Positions 42,480 through 51,724 of a stretch of DNA of 64,000 nt are shown here, one piece after another. Within the stretch, counting starts at the first letter, position 1. Each line of letters begins with the position of its first letter. Below the pieces are notes generated by a model that worked only from the letters and a program-made list of their open reading frames with translations, was not told where the DNA came from and did no database searches. Source of the DNA: Streptomyces sp. NBC_01275 (GTDB lineage: Bacteria > Actinomycetota > Actinomycetes > Streptomycetales > Streptomycetaceae); NCBI RefSeq assembly GCF_026340655.1, contig NZ_JAPEOZ010000001.1:3720001-3784000 (forward strand). The letters run 5' to 3'. A program made the translations under genes and the position numbers.

Positions 42480-43772
42480 ATGAAGCAGTCCGTGACCGGC
42501 ACCCGCAAAACCGTGGCGGCACTGTTCCTGCTGCCCGCCCTGGTGCTGCTGGGCGCGCTCGTGGTCTACCCGATCGGGTACTCGCTCGTGCGCAGCTTCT
42601 ACGACCAGTCCGGCGACGGTTTCGCCGGAGTCGACAACTACAAGGCCCTCTTCACGGACGACGGCATCCGCACCGCCCTGAAGAACAACGTGATCTGGGT
42701 GGTGTTCGCGCCGACGGTCGCGACCGCGCTCGGTCTGATCTTCGCGGTGCTGACCGAACGGGTGCGCTGGGGAACGGCGTTCAAGCTGGTCGTCTTCATG
42801 CCGATGGCGATCTCGATGCTCGCCGCCGGCATCATCTTCCGGCTGGTCTACGACCAGGACCCGGACAAGGGCGTCGCCAACGCGGTGTGGGTGGGCGTCC
42901 ACGACACGTTCGCCGAGGCCTCCGCGTTCCCCAAGGCCCACCCGGGCCGGGATTCGCCGCTCACCGCGCAGAGCGGCGGCTTCGTCACCAGGGCGGCCGT
43001 CCACACCGGCGACCCGGTGACCCTCCCCCTGGTGGGCGTCGCCCCCGACCAGATGCCCGACGGCGCGCGGAAGGCCGTAGCGCCGAAGGCGGATCCGGGG
43101 AAGATCACCGGCGTCGCCTGGCAGGACTTCACGCGCGGCAAGGGCGTCGGCACGCTCGGCGCGCCCGACCCGACCGAGCTGGGCTACGCCGGCATGAAGG
43201 TCGAGGCCGTGAAGGACGGCAAGGTGGTCGCGTCGACGAAGGCCGCCGCCGACGGGACCTTCACCCTCCCCGCCCAGGCCGACGGCGCCCTGCTCCGGCT
43301 CCCCGCGAGCAACTTCAAGGAGGCGTACAACGGCCTGGACTGGCTCGGCCCGTCGCTGGTCACGCCGGCGATCATCGGGTCGTACATCTGGATGTGGGCC
43401 GGGTTCGCGATGGTGCTGATCGCGGCGGGGCTGGCCGGGATGCCGCGTGAACTCCTGGAAGCGGCACGGGTGGACGGGGCGAACGAGTGGCAGGTGTTCC
43501 GCAGGATCACCGTGCCGATGCTCGCGCCGGTCCTCGCGGTCGTCGCCGTCACCTTGATGATCAATGTGCTGAAGGTGTTCGACCTGGTCTTCATCATCGC
43601 CCCCGGCTCCTCGCAGGACGACGCGAACGTGCTCGCCCTGGAGCTGTACCGCAAGGGCTTCTCCGAGGACCAGCCGGGCGTCGCCAGCGCGATCGCGGTG
43701 TTCCTGCTGCTGCTGGTGATCCCGGTGATGTGGTTCAACGTGCGCAGGCTGAGGCGGGAGGTGCGGCGATGA
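42480..43772 (+). CDS. Sugar ABC permease (MalF type) with inserted beta-rich extracytoplasmic domain
   Basis: 430 residues, about 130 longer than a usual MalF-type permease. Three helices (LLPALVLLGALVVYPIGYSL and two more) are followed by an insert at ~135-285. The insert includes GKITGVAWQDFTRGKGVGTL, GYAGMKVEAVKDGKVVAST and ADGTFTLPA, a pattern like carboxypeptidase-regulatory/CNA-B beta-sandwich domains. The last three helices then carry the EAA loop (LLEAARVDGANEWQVFRRIT). The insert sits where MalF has its P2 loop, so it may touch the binding protein outside (inference). It starts 7 bp after the binding-protein gene and overlaps the next permease by ATGA. Confidence 0.9.
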   Translation: MKQSVTGTRKTVAALFLLPALVLLGALVVYPIGYSLVRSFYDQSGDGFAGVDNYKALFTDDGIRTALKNNVIWVVFAPTVATALGLIFAVLTERVRWGTAFKLVVFMPMAISMLAAGIIFRLVYDQDPDKGVANAVWVGVHDTFAEASAFPKAHPGRDSPLTAQSGGFVTRAAVHTGDPVTLPLVGVAPDQMPDGARKAVAPKADPGKITGVAWQDFTRGKGVGTLGAPDPTELGYAGMKVEAVKDGKVVASTKAAADGTFTLPAQADGALLRLPASNFKEAYNGLDWLGPSLVTPAIIGSYIWMWAGFAMVLIAAGLAGMPRELLEAARVDGANEWQVFRRITVPMLAPVLAVVAVTLMINVLKVFDLVFIIAPGSSQDDANVLALELYRKGFSEDQPGVASAIAVFLLLLVIPVMWFNVRRLRREVRR

Positions 43773-44620
43773 CGTCAACGGCCAAGTGGCTGATCGAGAA
43801 GCTCAACGGCGGTCTGGTCCGGGTCTTCCTCATCCTCGTCGGCCTGTTCTGGCTGGTGCCGACGATCGGGCTGCTCGTCTCCTCGCTGCGCTCCCCGGAG
43901 GACCTGAGCGCGAGCGGCTGGTGGGAGGTCTTCAGCAAGCCCTCCCAACTCACCTTCGACAGCTACCGGAAGCTGCTGGAGAACGGCGACATCACCCACT
44001 CGATTCTCAACACGGTGCTGATCACGGTGCCGGCGACGCTCCTGGTCGTCGTCATCGGCTCGCTCGCGGGCTATGCCTTCGCGTGGATGGAGTTCCCCGG
44101 CCGGGACTGGTGGTTCCTGGGCGTGGTCGGGCTGCTGGTCGTCCCCGTGCAGGTGGCGCTGATCCCGATCGCCGAACTGTTCGGCAAGATCGGTCTGTTC
44201 GGCTCCGTCCTGGGGGTGGTCCTGTTCCACACGGGCTTCGGGCTGCCGTTCGCGGTGTTCCTGCTGCGGAACTTCTTCGCCGAGATCCCCCGCGAGCTGC
44301 TGGAGGCGGCCCGGCTCGACGGGGCCGGTGAGCTGCGGCTGTTCACGCGGGTCGTGATGCCGCTGGGCGGTCCGGCGATCGCGAGCCTCGGCATCTTCCA
44401 GTTCCTGTGGGTGTGGAACGACATGCTGGTCGCGCTGGTGTTCACCAATGCCGACAGCCAGCCGATCACGGTCGCCCTGCAGACGCAGGTACGGCAGTTC
44501 GGCAACAACATCGACGTGCTCGCGCCGGGCGCGTTCATCTCGATGGTGATCCCGCTGGCCGTGTTCTTCGCGTTCCAGCGGCAGTTCGTGTCCGGGGTGA
44601 TGGCGGGCGCGGTCAAGTAA
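43769..44620 (+). CDS. Sugar ABC permease (MalG type), second operon
   Basis: A 283-residue permease with six helices. The EAA loop is LLEAARLDGAGELRLFTRVV. The C-terminus is FQRQFVSGVMAGAVK, as in typical MalG proteins. The start overlaps the upstream permease stop (ATGA). The stop TAA is in a 12-bp triple repeat, and a terminator hairpin follows about 70 bp later. It depends on an ATPase encoded elsewhere, probably MsiK. Confidence 0.93.
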   Translation: MTSTAKWLIEKLNGGLVRVFLILVGLFWLVPTIGLLVSSLRSPEDLSASGWWEVFSKPSQLTFDSYRKLLENGDITHSILNTVLITVPATLLVVVIGSLAGYAFAWMEFPGRDWWFLGVVGLLVVPVQVALIPIAELFGKIGLFGSVLGVVLFHTGFGLPFAVFLLRNFFAEIPRELLEAARLDGAGELRLFTRVVMPLGGPAIASLGIFQFLWVWNDMLVALVFTNADSQPITVALQTQVRQFGNNIDVLAPGAFISMVIPLAVFFAFQRQFVSGVMAGAVK

Positions 44621-44646
44621 CCGGTCAAGTCACCGGTCAAGTCACC
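44611..44646. repeat. 12-bp triple repeat containing the permease stop codon
   Basis: GGTCAAGTAACC, GGTCAAGTCACC and GGTCAAGTCACC are contiguous. The stop TAA of unit 1 is TCA in units 2 and 3. Confidence 0.92.
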
Positions 44647-44688
44647 GACGACGACAGCGCGACTGGGCGACTGGGCGACAGCGCGTCA

Positions 44689-44714
44689 GGGGTGGGCCGT
44701 CACCGGCCCACCCC
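44689..44714 (+). terminator. Terminator of the second sugar ABC operon
   Basis: GGGGTGGGCCG pairs with CGGCCCACCCC around a 4-nt loop, 70 bp after the last permease. Confidence 0.75.
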
Positions 44715-44826
44715 TCCGCGTTCACCCTGCATCCCCCGTATGCCGTACGAACCGTAACCAACTCACTCCATCGGCCGTTCCCGGGCAAGGCCCTGTCTAC
44801 CGCCCGTGCCGACCCATGGATGTCCC

Positions 44827-47109
44827 TTGCCCAGGTTCAGTGTCATCGTCCCCGCGTACAAGGTTCAGGCGTACCTGCACGAGTGCCTCGAATCGGTGCT
44901 GTCGCAGTCGTACGCCGATTTCGAACTGATCGCCGTCGACGACCGTTCGCCGGACGCCAGCGGCGAGATCATCGACGAGTTCGCGGCCCGCGATCCACGC
45001 GTGCGCGCCCTGCATCTGCCGGAGAACGTCGGTCTGGGCCCGGCCCGCAACGCGGGGATGGAGCAGGCGAGCGGCGACTACCTGGTGTTCCTGGACTCCG
45101 ACGACACGCTCACCCCCGACGCGCTGCGCGCCGTCGCCGACCGGTTGAAGGAGACGGGCGAGCCGGACGTCCTGCTCTACGACTACGCGCGCACCTTCTG
45201 GTCGGGCCGGGAGGAACGCAACAAGGTCGCCGCCCAGTTGACCGAGCAGGGCCCCGCGCCGTTCCGTCTGGAGGACCGCCCGGGGCTGCTCAGGGTGCTG
45301 ATGGTGGCCTGGAACAAGGCCTGCCGACGGGAGTTCGTCGAGAAGAACGGCCTCGCCTTCCCGCCCGGCTACTACGAGGACACCCCGTGGACGTACCCGC
45401 TGCTGATGGCGGCGGAGTCGATCGCCACCCTGGACCGGGTCTGCGTGCACTACCGCCAGCGCCGCCAGGGCAACATCCTCTCCACCACCAGCCGCAAGCA
45501 CTTCGACGTCTTCGACCAGTACGAGCGGGTCTTCGCGTTCGTCGAGCAGCGGCCCGATCTCGCCCGCTGGCGGCCGGTGTTGTTCCGCCGCATGGTCGAC
45601 CACTTCACCACCGTCTTCACCCGGCGCGACCGGCTCCCGCGCGGGGCGCGCGCCGAGTTCCTGCGCAAGGCCCGCGCCCACTACCGCCGTTACCGCACCC
45701 CGGGCGCGCCGATCCCGCTGCGCTCCCGGCTGCGGCACGGCCTCGTCCACCTGGGCCTGCACCGCACCTACCGGACGCTCCAGGCGGGCATGACCCTGCG
45801 CCGGCGTGCGCTGAAGCTGGGCGTGAAGCTCGCCCGGGCCCTGAAGGCGGCGGTGCTCCAGGCGCACTACCGCATCCAGCTGCGGCTGCCGCTGCGCGCA
45901 GACCGGGCGGTCTTCGCCGCGTACTGGGGGCGCGGGCACAGCTGCAACCCGGGCGCTCTGGAGGCCGCCTTCCGCAGCCTCGCGCCGCAGGTGCGCACGG
46001 CGTGGATCGCACGCCCCGAGCACCAGGACGCCGTCCCGCCGGGCCCGCGCCTGGTGACGCCCGGGACGGCCGCCTACTGGACGGCGCTGGCCCGCTCCAA
46101 GTACCTCGTCAACAACGTCAACTTCGACCGCCGCCTGGTCAAGCGGCCCGGCCAGGTCTTCGTCCAGACCCAGCACGGCACCCCCCTCAAGCACATGGGC
46201 CTCGACCTCCAGGAACGCCCGGCGGCCGCCCGGGACATGGACTTCGCCGAGCTCCTGCGGGGCGTCGACAAGTGGGACTATGTCCTGTCCGCCAACCGCC
46301 ACACCACCCTGACCTGGGAGCGCGTCTACCCGGGCGGCTACGAGACCCTCGAGTACGGCTATCCGCGCAACGACGTCCTGCAGCGGGCGACGTCAGCCGA
46401 CGTGGCCCGGCTGCGCGAGTCCCTCGGCATCCCGCGCGACACGGTCGCGGTCCTGTACGCGCCCACCCACCGCGACTACCGCCGCACCCAGCGCGCCCAC
46501 CTCGACCTGGAGCGGATCCTGCGCCGCCTCGGCCCGCGCTTCGTGATCCTGGCCCGCGCCCACTACTGGCAGGACGCCCCGCCCGCCCGCACGACCCCGG
46601 GCGTCATCGACGTCACCGGCCACCCGAGCGTGGAGTCCCTCTTCCTGGCCTCGGACGTCCTGGTCACCGACTACTCGTCGATCATGTTCGACTACGCCAA
46701 CCTCGACCGCCCGATCGTCGTCCACGCCGCCGACGACGACTGGGCGGCCTACCAGGCGGCCCGCGGAGCCTACTTCGACCTGCGGGCCTTCCCGCCGGGC
46801 GCGGTCGCGCGCAGCGAGGACGAGCTGATCGACATCTTCGCGACCGGCCACTGGCGCGGCTCCCGCTCCGCCCAGCTGCGCGCCGCGTTCCGCGAGCGGT
46901 TCTGCCCCTGCGACGACGGCCTCGCCGCCGAGCGCGTCGTACGACGGGTGGTGCTGGGCGAGTCGGCCGTCCTGCCGTTCGTGCCGCTGGGCGAGCGGCA
47001 TCCGGTGCCGTCGGCGGCGTCGGGGCGCTCGGCGCTCGCCTCCGGGCAGGCCCCTCTCACCACCGTGCCGCAACCTTCCGGTTCCCTCCCCGTCACCGAC
47101 AGCCTCTGA
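44827..47109 (+). CDS. GT2 glycosyltransferase fused to CDP-glycerol glycerophosphotransferase (TagF-like), paralogue 1
   Basis: About 760 residues. The N-terminal GT2 domain (PRFSVIVPAYKVQAYL, AVDDRSPDASG, LDSDDTLTP) carries the nucleotide-sugar Asp residues. The C-terminal ~390 residues are a Glyphos_transf domain (QTQHGTPLKHMG with the putative catalytic His, YAPTHRDY, TDYSSIMFDYANLDRPIV). Such fusions build teichoic-acid-like wall polymers. TTG 44827 aligns with the starts of the two downstream paralogues (PRFSIIV); a GTG at 44806 would add 7 residues. It heads a cluster with two paralogues and membrane proteins. The exact polymer is unknown. Confidence 0.85.
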   Translation: MPRFSVIVPAYKVQAYLHECLESVLSQSYADFELIAVDDRSPDASGEIIDEFAARDPRVRALHLPENVGLGPARNAGMEQASGDYLVFLDSDDTLTPDALRAVADRLKETGEPDVLLYDYARTFWSGREERNKVAAQLTEQGPAPFRLEDRPGLLRVLMVAWNKACRREFVEKNGLAFPPGYYEDTPWTYPLLMAAESIATLDRVCVHYRQRRQGNILSTTSRKHFDVFDQYERVFAFVEQRPDLARWRPVLFRRMVDHFTTVFTRRDRLPRGARAEFLRKARAHYRRYRTPGAPIPLRSRLRHGLVHLGLHRTYRTLQAGMTLRRRALKLGVKLARALKAAVLQAHYRIQLRLPLRADRAVFAAYWGRGHSCNPGALEAAFRSLAPQVRTAWIARPEHQDAVPPGPRLVTPGTAAYWTALARSKYLVNNVNFDRRLVKRPGQVFVQTQHGTPLKHMGLDLQERPAAARDMDFAELLRGVDKWDYVLSANRHTTLTWERVYPGGYETLEYGYPRNDVLQRATSADVARLRESLGIPRDTVAVLYAPTHRDYRRTQRAHLDLERILRRLGPRFVILARAHYWQDAPPARTTPGVIDVTGHPSVESLFLASDVLVTDYSSIMFDYANLDRPIVVHAADDDWAAYQAARGAYFDLRAFPPGAVARSEDELIDIFATGHWRGSRSAQLRAAFRERFCPCDDGLAAERVVRRVVLGESAVLPFVPLGERHPVPSAASGRSALASGQAPLTTVPQPSGSLPVTDSL

Positions 47110-47136
47110 ACGCCGTTTGCCCTTCCGGGAGTTCCC

Positions 47137-47220
47137 ATGTCCACCAGCGGCTCGTCGCGGCCCACCCCGACCCGGCCCGCCACCTGGCGGCCGGCCGGAC
47201 GCCCCGGCCGTACACCCTGA
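47137..47220 (+). CDS. Possible 27-residue small protein between paralogues 1 and 2
   Basis: ATG 47137 has GGGAG five nt upstream and opens a 27-codon frame (MSTSGSSRPTPTRPATWRPA, then GRPGRTP) ending at TGA 47220. It fills much of the 185-bp gap between two TagF-like genes. Composition is Pro/Arg/Thr-rich. It could be a small peptide, a leader or chance. Confidence 0.2.
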   Translation: MSTSGSSRPTPTRPATWRPAGRPGRTP

Positions 47221-47294
47221 ACGGCGACACCGCCTGATCAGCGCTACGGCCTGAGCACCCGACCCGGCCCGACCACCGACAGAGAAAGAGCAGA

Positions 47295-49499
47295 ATGCCC
47301 CGCTTCAGCATCATCGTCGCGTCCCACGGGGTCGCGGGCCGGCTGTCCCTGGCGCTGGACTCCGTCCTCGCCCAGTCCTTCGGCGACTTCGAGCTGATCC
47401 CGGTCTGCGACGCGCCCGACGCCCCGGCCGCCGAGGTCGCCGCCGGTCACGCCGAGCGGGACTCCCGGGTGGCCCCCGTGCACTCGCCGCCGTCGGCGGG
47501 CCTGGCCGGGGCGCGCAACACCGGGATGCGGGCGGCGACCGGCGGGTATCTCCTCTTCCTCGACGGTGACGACACCCTCACCCCGGGCGCGCTGGCGGCC
47601 CTGGACGCGCGCCTGACCGAGACCGGCGACGTCGACGTCCTGTACGCCGAGCACGAGCGCACCCCCTGGTGGGAGGGCGAGCCGACCAACCCGGCCGCCC
47701 TGCTGCTGGCGAAGACCCCGAAGGGGGCCTTCTCCCCCGCCGAGGCCCCGCACGTGACCGGCGTACAGCTGCCGGCGTGGAGCGCGGCCTACCGGCGGGC
47801 GTTCCTCACGGAGCACGAACTCGCCTTCCCCGACGGCCACTTCACGGACGTCGGCTTCGGCGGCCTGGTCACCCTGCACGCCGAGCGGATCGCGGTGCTG
47901 CGCTCGGTCGTCGTACGGCATCTGCTGCGGCGGCAGGGCAGCCGGCTCAACCTGCCGGGCGAGCACCACGCCGAACTGCTGGACCGGGCGGAGCAGGTGC
48001 TGTCACGGGCCGCCGAACTCGAGGTGTCCGCCGACCGGTCGGGTCCGCTGTTCGGGCAGCTCTTCGCGGCCGTGCTGAAGACGGCCGCGCATCCGGCCCG
48101 GCTGCCGGACCGCCGCCGGAGGGCCTTCTTCCGCCGCGCGGGCAAGCTGTACCGCCGCCACCGCCCGGCCGGTTTCCGCAGGCCGGGCGGGAGTCTGGGC
48201 GTGCAGCACCGGCTGCTGGCGGCGGGGGCGTACACCGCGTTCCGCGCGCTGCGGGGCGTCAACCAGAAGGCGACGGCGGCCGCCGAGCGCCTCCCGCGCC
48301 CCCGGGGCCTGCGCACCCGCCTGTACTACCGCCGCCAGCTGCGCCGGCCCCTCGACCCGAACCTGGCCGTGTACTGCGCGTACTGGGGCCGCGGATACGC
48401 GTGCAGCCCGGCCGCGATCCACGCCAAGGCCGCCGAACTCGCCCCGCACATCCGCTCGGTGTTCCTCGTCGAGCCCGACCAGGCGCACGCGATGCCCGAG
48501 GGCGTCGAACACGCCGTCATCGGCAGCCGCCGCTACTGGCAGGTCCTGGCCCGCGCCACGTACCTCGTCAACAACGCCAACTTCGCGGAGGGCGTGGTCA
48601 AGCGCGAGGGCAGCGTCCATGTGCAGACACAGCACGGCACCCCGCTGAAGAAGATGGGCGTCGACCAGTCGACGTACCCCGTCGTCGCCGCCGCGACCGG
48701 CTCCTTCACCAAGCTCCTGGGCCGCGTGGACCGCTGGGACTGCAACGTCTCCTCCAACACCCACTCCACCCAGATGTGGGAGCGCGCCTTCCCGGGCCGC
48801 TACGAGCACCTGGAGTACGGCTATCCGCGCAACGACGTCTTCTACACGGCGACCGGCGAGGACGTGGCCCGCATCCGGCGGGAGTTGGGGGTGCCGGACG
48901 GCAGGACGGCCGTCCTGTACGCGCCCACCCACCGCGACTACCACACCGGCTTCGAGGCGGGCCTGGACCTGGAGGCCTTCTGCGAGGCGGCCGGCGAGGA
49001 CGTCGTCGTCCTGCTGCGCGCCCACTACTTCTACGACCGGGGCGCGCGCGCCGACGCCGGCCGGATCATCGACGTCACGGGGCACCGCTCCTCGGAAGAG
49101 GTGTGCCTGGCCGCCGACGCGCTGGTCACCGACTACTCGTCGATCATGTTCGACTACGCCAACCTGGACCGCCCGATCGTCGTGTACGCCGACGACTGGG
49201 ACGTCTACACCGAGACGCGGGGCGTGTACTTCGACCTGATGGCGGACCCGCCGGGCCCCGTCGCCCGGACCCCGCGGGAGCTGGCGCGCGTCTTCGCCGA
49301 CGGCTCGTACGCGGGCCCGGAGTCCGCCGGCCGCAGGGCCGAGTTCCGTCGCCGCTTCTGCGGGTTCGACGACGGCCGGGCCGCCGAGCGCGTGGTGCGC
49401 CGGGTGCTGCTCGGCGAGCCCCCGGAGGCGATCCCGGCCGTGCGGCCGCTCGCCGAGCGCGTCCCGGCCCCCGCCGCCTCCACCCTCGTAAGGAGCTGA
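47295..49499 (+). CDS. GT2-TagF-like fusion protein, paralogue 2 (divergent GT2 domain)
   Basis: 734 residues with the same two-domain layout as its neighbours. The GT2 domain keeps LDGDDTLTP, but the first nucleotide-binding motif, VDDRSPD in the paralogues, reads PVCDAPD here, so donor binding may differ or be lost. The Glyphos_transf domain is intact in motif: QTQHGTPLKKMG, YAPTHRDY, LRAHYF, TDYSSIMFDYANLDRPIV. It lies 8 bp upstream of paralogue 3. The start ATG has AGAAAGAGCAG before it. It probably acts at the cytoplasmic face of the membrane in wall glycopolymer synthesis. Confidence 0.85.
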   Translation: MPRFSIIVASHGVAGRLSLALDSVLAQSFGDFELIPVCDAPDAPAAEVAAGHAERDSRVAPVHSPPSAGLAGARNTGMRAATGGYLLFLDGDDTLTPGALAALDARLTETGDVDVLYAEHERTPWWEGEPTNPAALLLAKTPKGAFSPAEAPHVTGVQLPAWSAAYRRAFLTEHELAFPDGHFTDVGFGGLVTLHAERIAVLRSVVVRHLLRRQGSRLNLPGEHHAELLDRAEQVLSRAAELEVSADRSGPLFGQLFAAVLKTAAHPARLPDRRRRAFFRRAGKLYRRHRPAGFRRPGGSLGVQHRLLAAGAYTAFRALRGVNQKATAAAERLPRPRGLRTRLYYRRQLRRPLDPNLAVYCAYWGRGYACSPAAIHAKAAELAPHIRSVFLVEPDQAHAMPEGVEHAVIGSRRYWQVLARATYLVNNANFAEGVVKREGSVHVQTQHGTPLKKMGVDQSTYPVVAAATGSFTKLLGRVDRWDCNVSSNTHSTQMWERAFPGRYEHLEYGYPRNDVFYTATGEDVARIRRELGVPDGRTAVLYAPTHRDYHTGFEAGLDLEAFCEAAGEDVVVLLRAHYFYDRGARADAGRIIDVTGHRSSEEVCLAADALVTDYSSIMFDYANLDRPIVVYADDWDVYTETRGVYFDLMADPPGPVARTPRELARVFADGSYAGPESAGRRAEFRRRFCGFDDGRAAERVVRRVLLGEPPEAIPAVRPLAERVPAPAASTLVRS

Positions 49500-49507
49500 C
49501 CCCCGCA

Positions 49508-51724
49508 GTGCCCCGCTTCAGCATCATCGTCCCCTGTTTCAAGGTGCAGGGCTTCCTGCGCGAGTGTCTCGACTCGGTCCTGGAGCAGTCGTACCGGGAC
49601 ATCGAGGTGATCGCCGTCGACGACCGCTCCCCCGACGGCTGCGGCGCGATCCTCGACGAGTACGCGGCCCGCGACGAGCGCGTCCAGGTTCTGCACCTGC
49701 CGGAGAACGTCGGCCTGGGCCGCGCCCGCAACGCGGGCCTGCCGCTCGCGAGCGGCGACTACCTGTTCTTCCTCGACAGCGACGACACCCTCACCCCGGG
49801 CGCGCTGCGCGCGATGGCCGACCGGCTGACGGAGGCCGACGACCCGGACGTGCTGGTCTTCGACTACGCGCGCACCTACTGGTGGGGCGGCACCCGCAGG
49901 AACGCCCTCGCGCACCTTCTGACGGACGTCGGCGAGGGAGCCTTCACGGCCGCCGAACACCCGGAGATCCTCGACCTGCTGATGGTCGTGTGGAACAAGG
50001 TCTACCGGCGGGACTTCGTCGAGGGCAACGGCTTCGTCTTCCCGCCCGGCTACTACGAGGACACGCCCTGGACGTTCCCGGTCATGCTCAGCGCGGAGCG
50101 GATCGCCACACTGGACCGGATCTGCCTGAACTACCGCCAGCGCCGCCAGGGCAACATCCTGTCCACCACCAGCCGCAAGCACTTCGACATCCACGACCAG
50201 TACGAGCGGGTCTTCGCCTTCGTCGACTCCCGCCCGGGACTCGCGAGTTGGCGGCCCTATCTGCATCGCAAGATGGGCGAGCACTGTCTGGACATCCTGG
50301 CCAAGCCAGACCGGCTGCCGCCGTCGGACAAGGGCGAGTTCTTCCGCCGTACGGCCGAGTTGTTCCGCGCTCACCAGCCGGCCGGCGAGCCGATCCCCGC
50401 CGAACTGCGGGTCCTGCGGGGCGGTTACGCGGCCTACCGGGTCAGGCGGCAGGCCGGACGCGCCGGACGGGAACTCGCCCGGCGCGGGGGGCTGGTGCGC
50501 GGGGCGGCCGCGGGACGCGTACGCCGGGGCGTGACCGCCGTACAGGCGCGCCGTGCGCTCGATCCGCAGCTGGTCGTGTACTCGGCGTTCTCGCACCGGG
50601 GCGTGCTCGGCGACCCGGGGGCCGTCTACCGTGCGGCCCGGGAGATCGCCCCGCAGCTGCGCGGGGTGTGGGTGGTGCGCGACGAGGAGACGGCGGCGCG
50701 GCTCCCGGAGGGCGTGGAGCACGTGCTCCTGGACTCACCGGCCTACCGGCGGGTGACCGCGCGGGCCGGGTTCTTCGTCAACAACGTCAACTGGCCCGGC
50801 GCGCTGGCCAAACGGCCGGGCAGCGTCCACATCCACACCCACCAGGGCACCCCGCTGAAGTACATGGCCGCCGATCTGCTGGCCAAGCCGGGGGCCCGGC
50901 ACGGCGTGGACGTGCCGCAGATGCTGCGCCGCGCCGACCGCTGGGACTACAGCCTGGTCGCCAACCCGCACTCCGAGCTGGTGTGGGAGCGGGCCTACCC
51001 GTGTCACTTCACGTCCGCGCGGACCGGCAGTCCCCGCAACGACGTGCTGGTCGACGCCGACCCGCAGGCCTGCCTCGCCGTCCGCGCGCGCCTGGGCATC
51101 CCGGCCGACCACACGGTCGTGCTGTACGCGCCCACCCGGCGCGAGTACGTGCGCGGCGGGCACGTCGACCGGCTCGACCTGGCCCGGTTCGCCGCGGACC
51201 TCGGCGAGGACCACACCCTGGTGGTGCGTCTGCACCCGTCCCTCGCCGGGGGCCCCGCGCGCGGGATGGGCCTGGCGGATCTGCACCGGCGCGGGGTCGT
51301 CGTCGACGCGACGGACGAGCCGCACGTCGAGGACGTCATGCTCGCCTCCGACGTCCTGGTCACCGACTACTCGGCCCTGATGTTCGACTACGCCAACCTG
51401 GACCGGCCGATCGTCGTCCACGCCGACGACTGGAGCGCGTACACCGCCAGCCGGGGCGCGTACTTCGACGTCACCGCCGACGCCCCGGGCCATGTCTCGC
51501 GCACCTACCGCGAACTGGCCTGGCTGCTGGCCTCCGGCAGCTGGCGCGACGAGGAGTCGACCCGGCTGCGGGCGGACTTCCGCGAGCGGTTCTGCGCCTA
51601 CGACGACGGCCGCGCCGCCGAACGGGTCGTACGGCAGTTGCTGCTGGGCGAGCCGCCGGCCGCGTCGGGGACGGCCCGGGTGCCCGGTCCGGCGGCCACG
51701 CACGACCTGGTCGCGTCGCCGTGA
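49508..51724 (+). CDS. GT2-TagF-like fusion protein, paralogue 3 (His/Gln exchange in TagF motif)
   Basis: 738 residues from GTG 49508 (VPRFSIIVPCFKVQGFL), with AAGGAGCTGAC upstream inside the end of paralogue 2. The GT2 domain is close to paralogue 1 (AVDDRSPDGCG, LDSDDTLTP, RRQGNILSTTSRKHFD). In the TagF domain the motif TQHGTPLK of the paralogues reads THQGTPLK, so the putative catalytic His and its neighbouring Gln are exchanged. APTHRDY is APTRREY. RLHP and TDYSALMFDYANLDRPIV are kept. Function may be altered. The next membrane-protein gene overlaps its stop (GTGA). Confidence 0.85.
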   Translation: MPRFSIIVPCFKVQGFLRECLDSVLEQSYRDIEVIAVDDRSPDGCGAILDEYAARDERVQVLHLPENVGLGRARNAGLPLASGDYLFFLDSDDTLTPGALRAMADRLTEADDPDVLVFDYARTYWWGGTRRNALAHLLTDVGEGAFTAAEHPEILDLLMVVWNKVYRRDFVEGNGFVFPPGYYEDTPWTFPVMLSAERIATLDRICLNYRQRRQGNILSTTSRKHFDIHDQYERVFAFVDSRPGLASWRPYLHRKMGEHCLDILAKPDRLPPSDKGEFFRRTAELFRAHQPAGEPIPAELRVLRGGYAAYRVRRQAGRAGRELARRGGLVRGAAAGRVRRGVTAVQARRALDPQLVVYSAFSHRGVLGDPGAVYRAAREIAPQLRGVWVVRDEETAARLPEGVEHVLLDSPAYRRVTARAGFFVNNVNWPGALAKRPGSVHIHTHQGTPLKYMAADLLAKPGARHGVDVPQMLRRADRWDYSLVANPHSELVWERAYPCHFTSARTGSPRNDVLVDADPQACLAVRARLGIPADHTVVLYAPTRREYVRGGHVDRLDLARFAADLGEDHTLVVRLHPSLAGGPARGMGLADLHRRGVVVDATDEPHVEDVMLASDVLVTDYSALMFDYANLDRPIVVHADDWSAYTASRGAYFDVTADAPGHVSRTYRELAWLLASGSWRDEESTRLRADFRERFCAYDDGRAAERVVRQLLLGEPPAASGTARVPGPAATHDLVASP

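Noticed and set aside
47669..49507. Upstream extension of paralogue 3 through the paralogue 2 gene
   Set aside because: The extra codons are a +1 shadow of paralogue 2. GTG 49508 with AAGGAG upstream restores alignment with the other paralogues.
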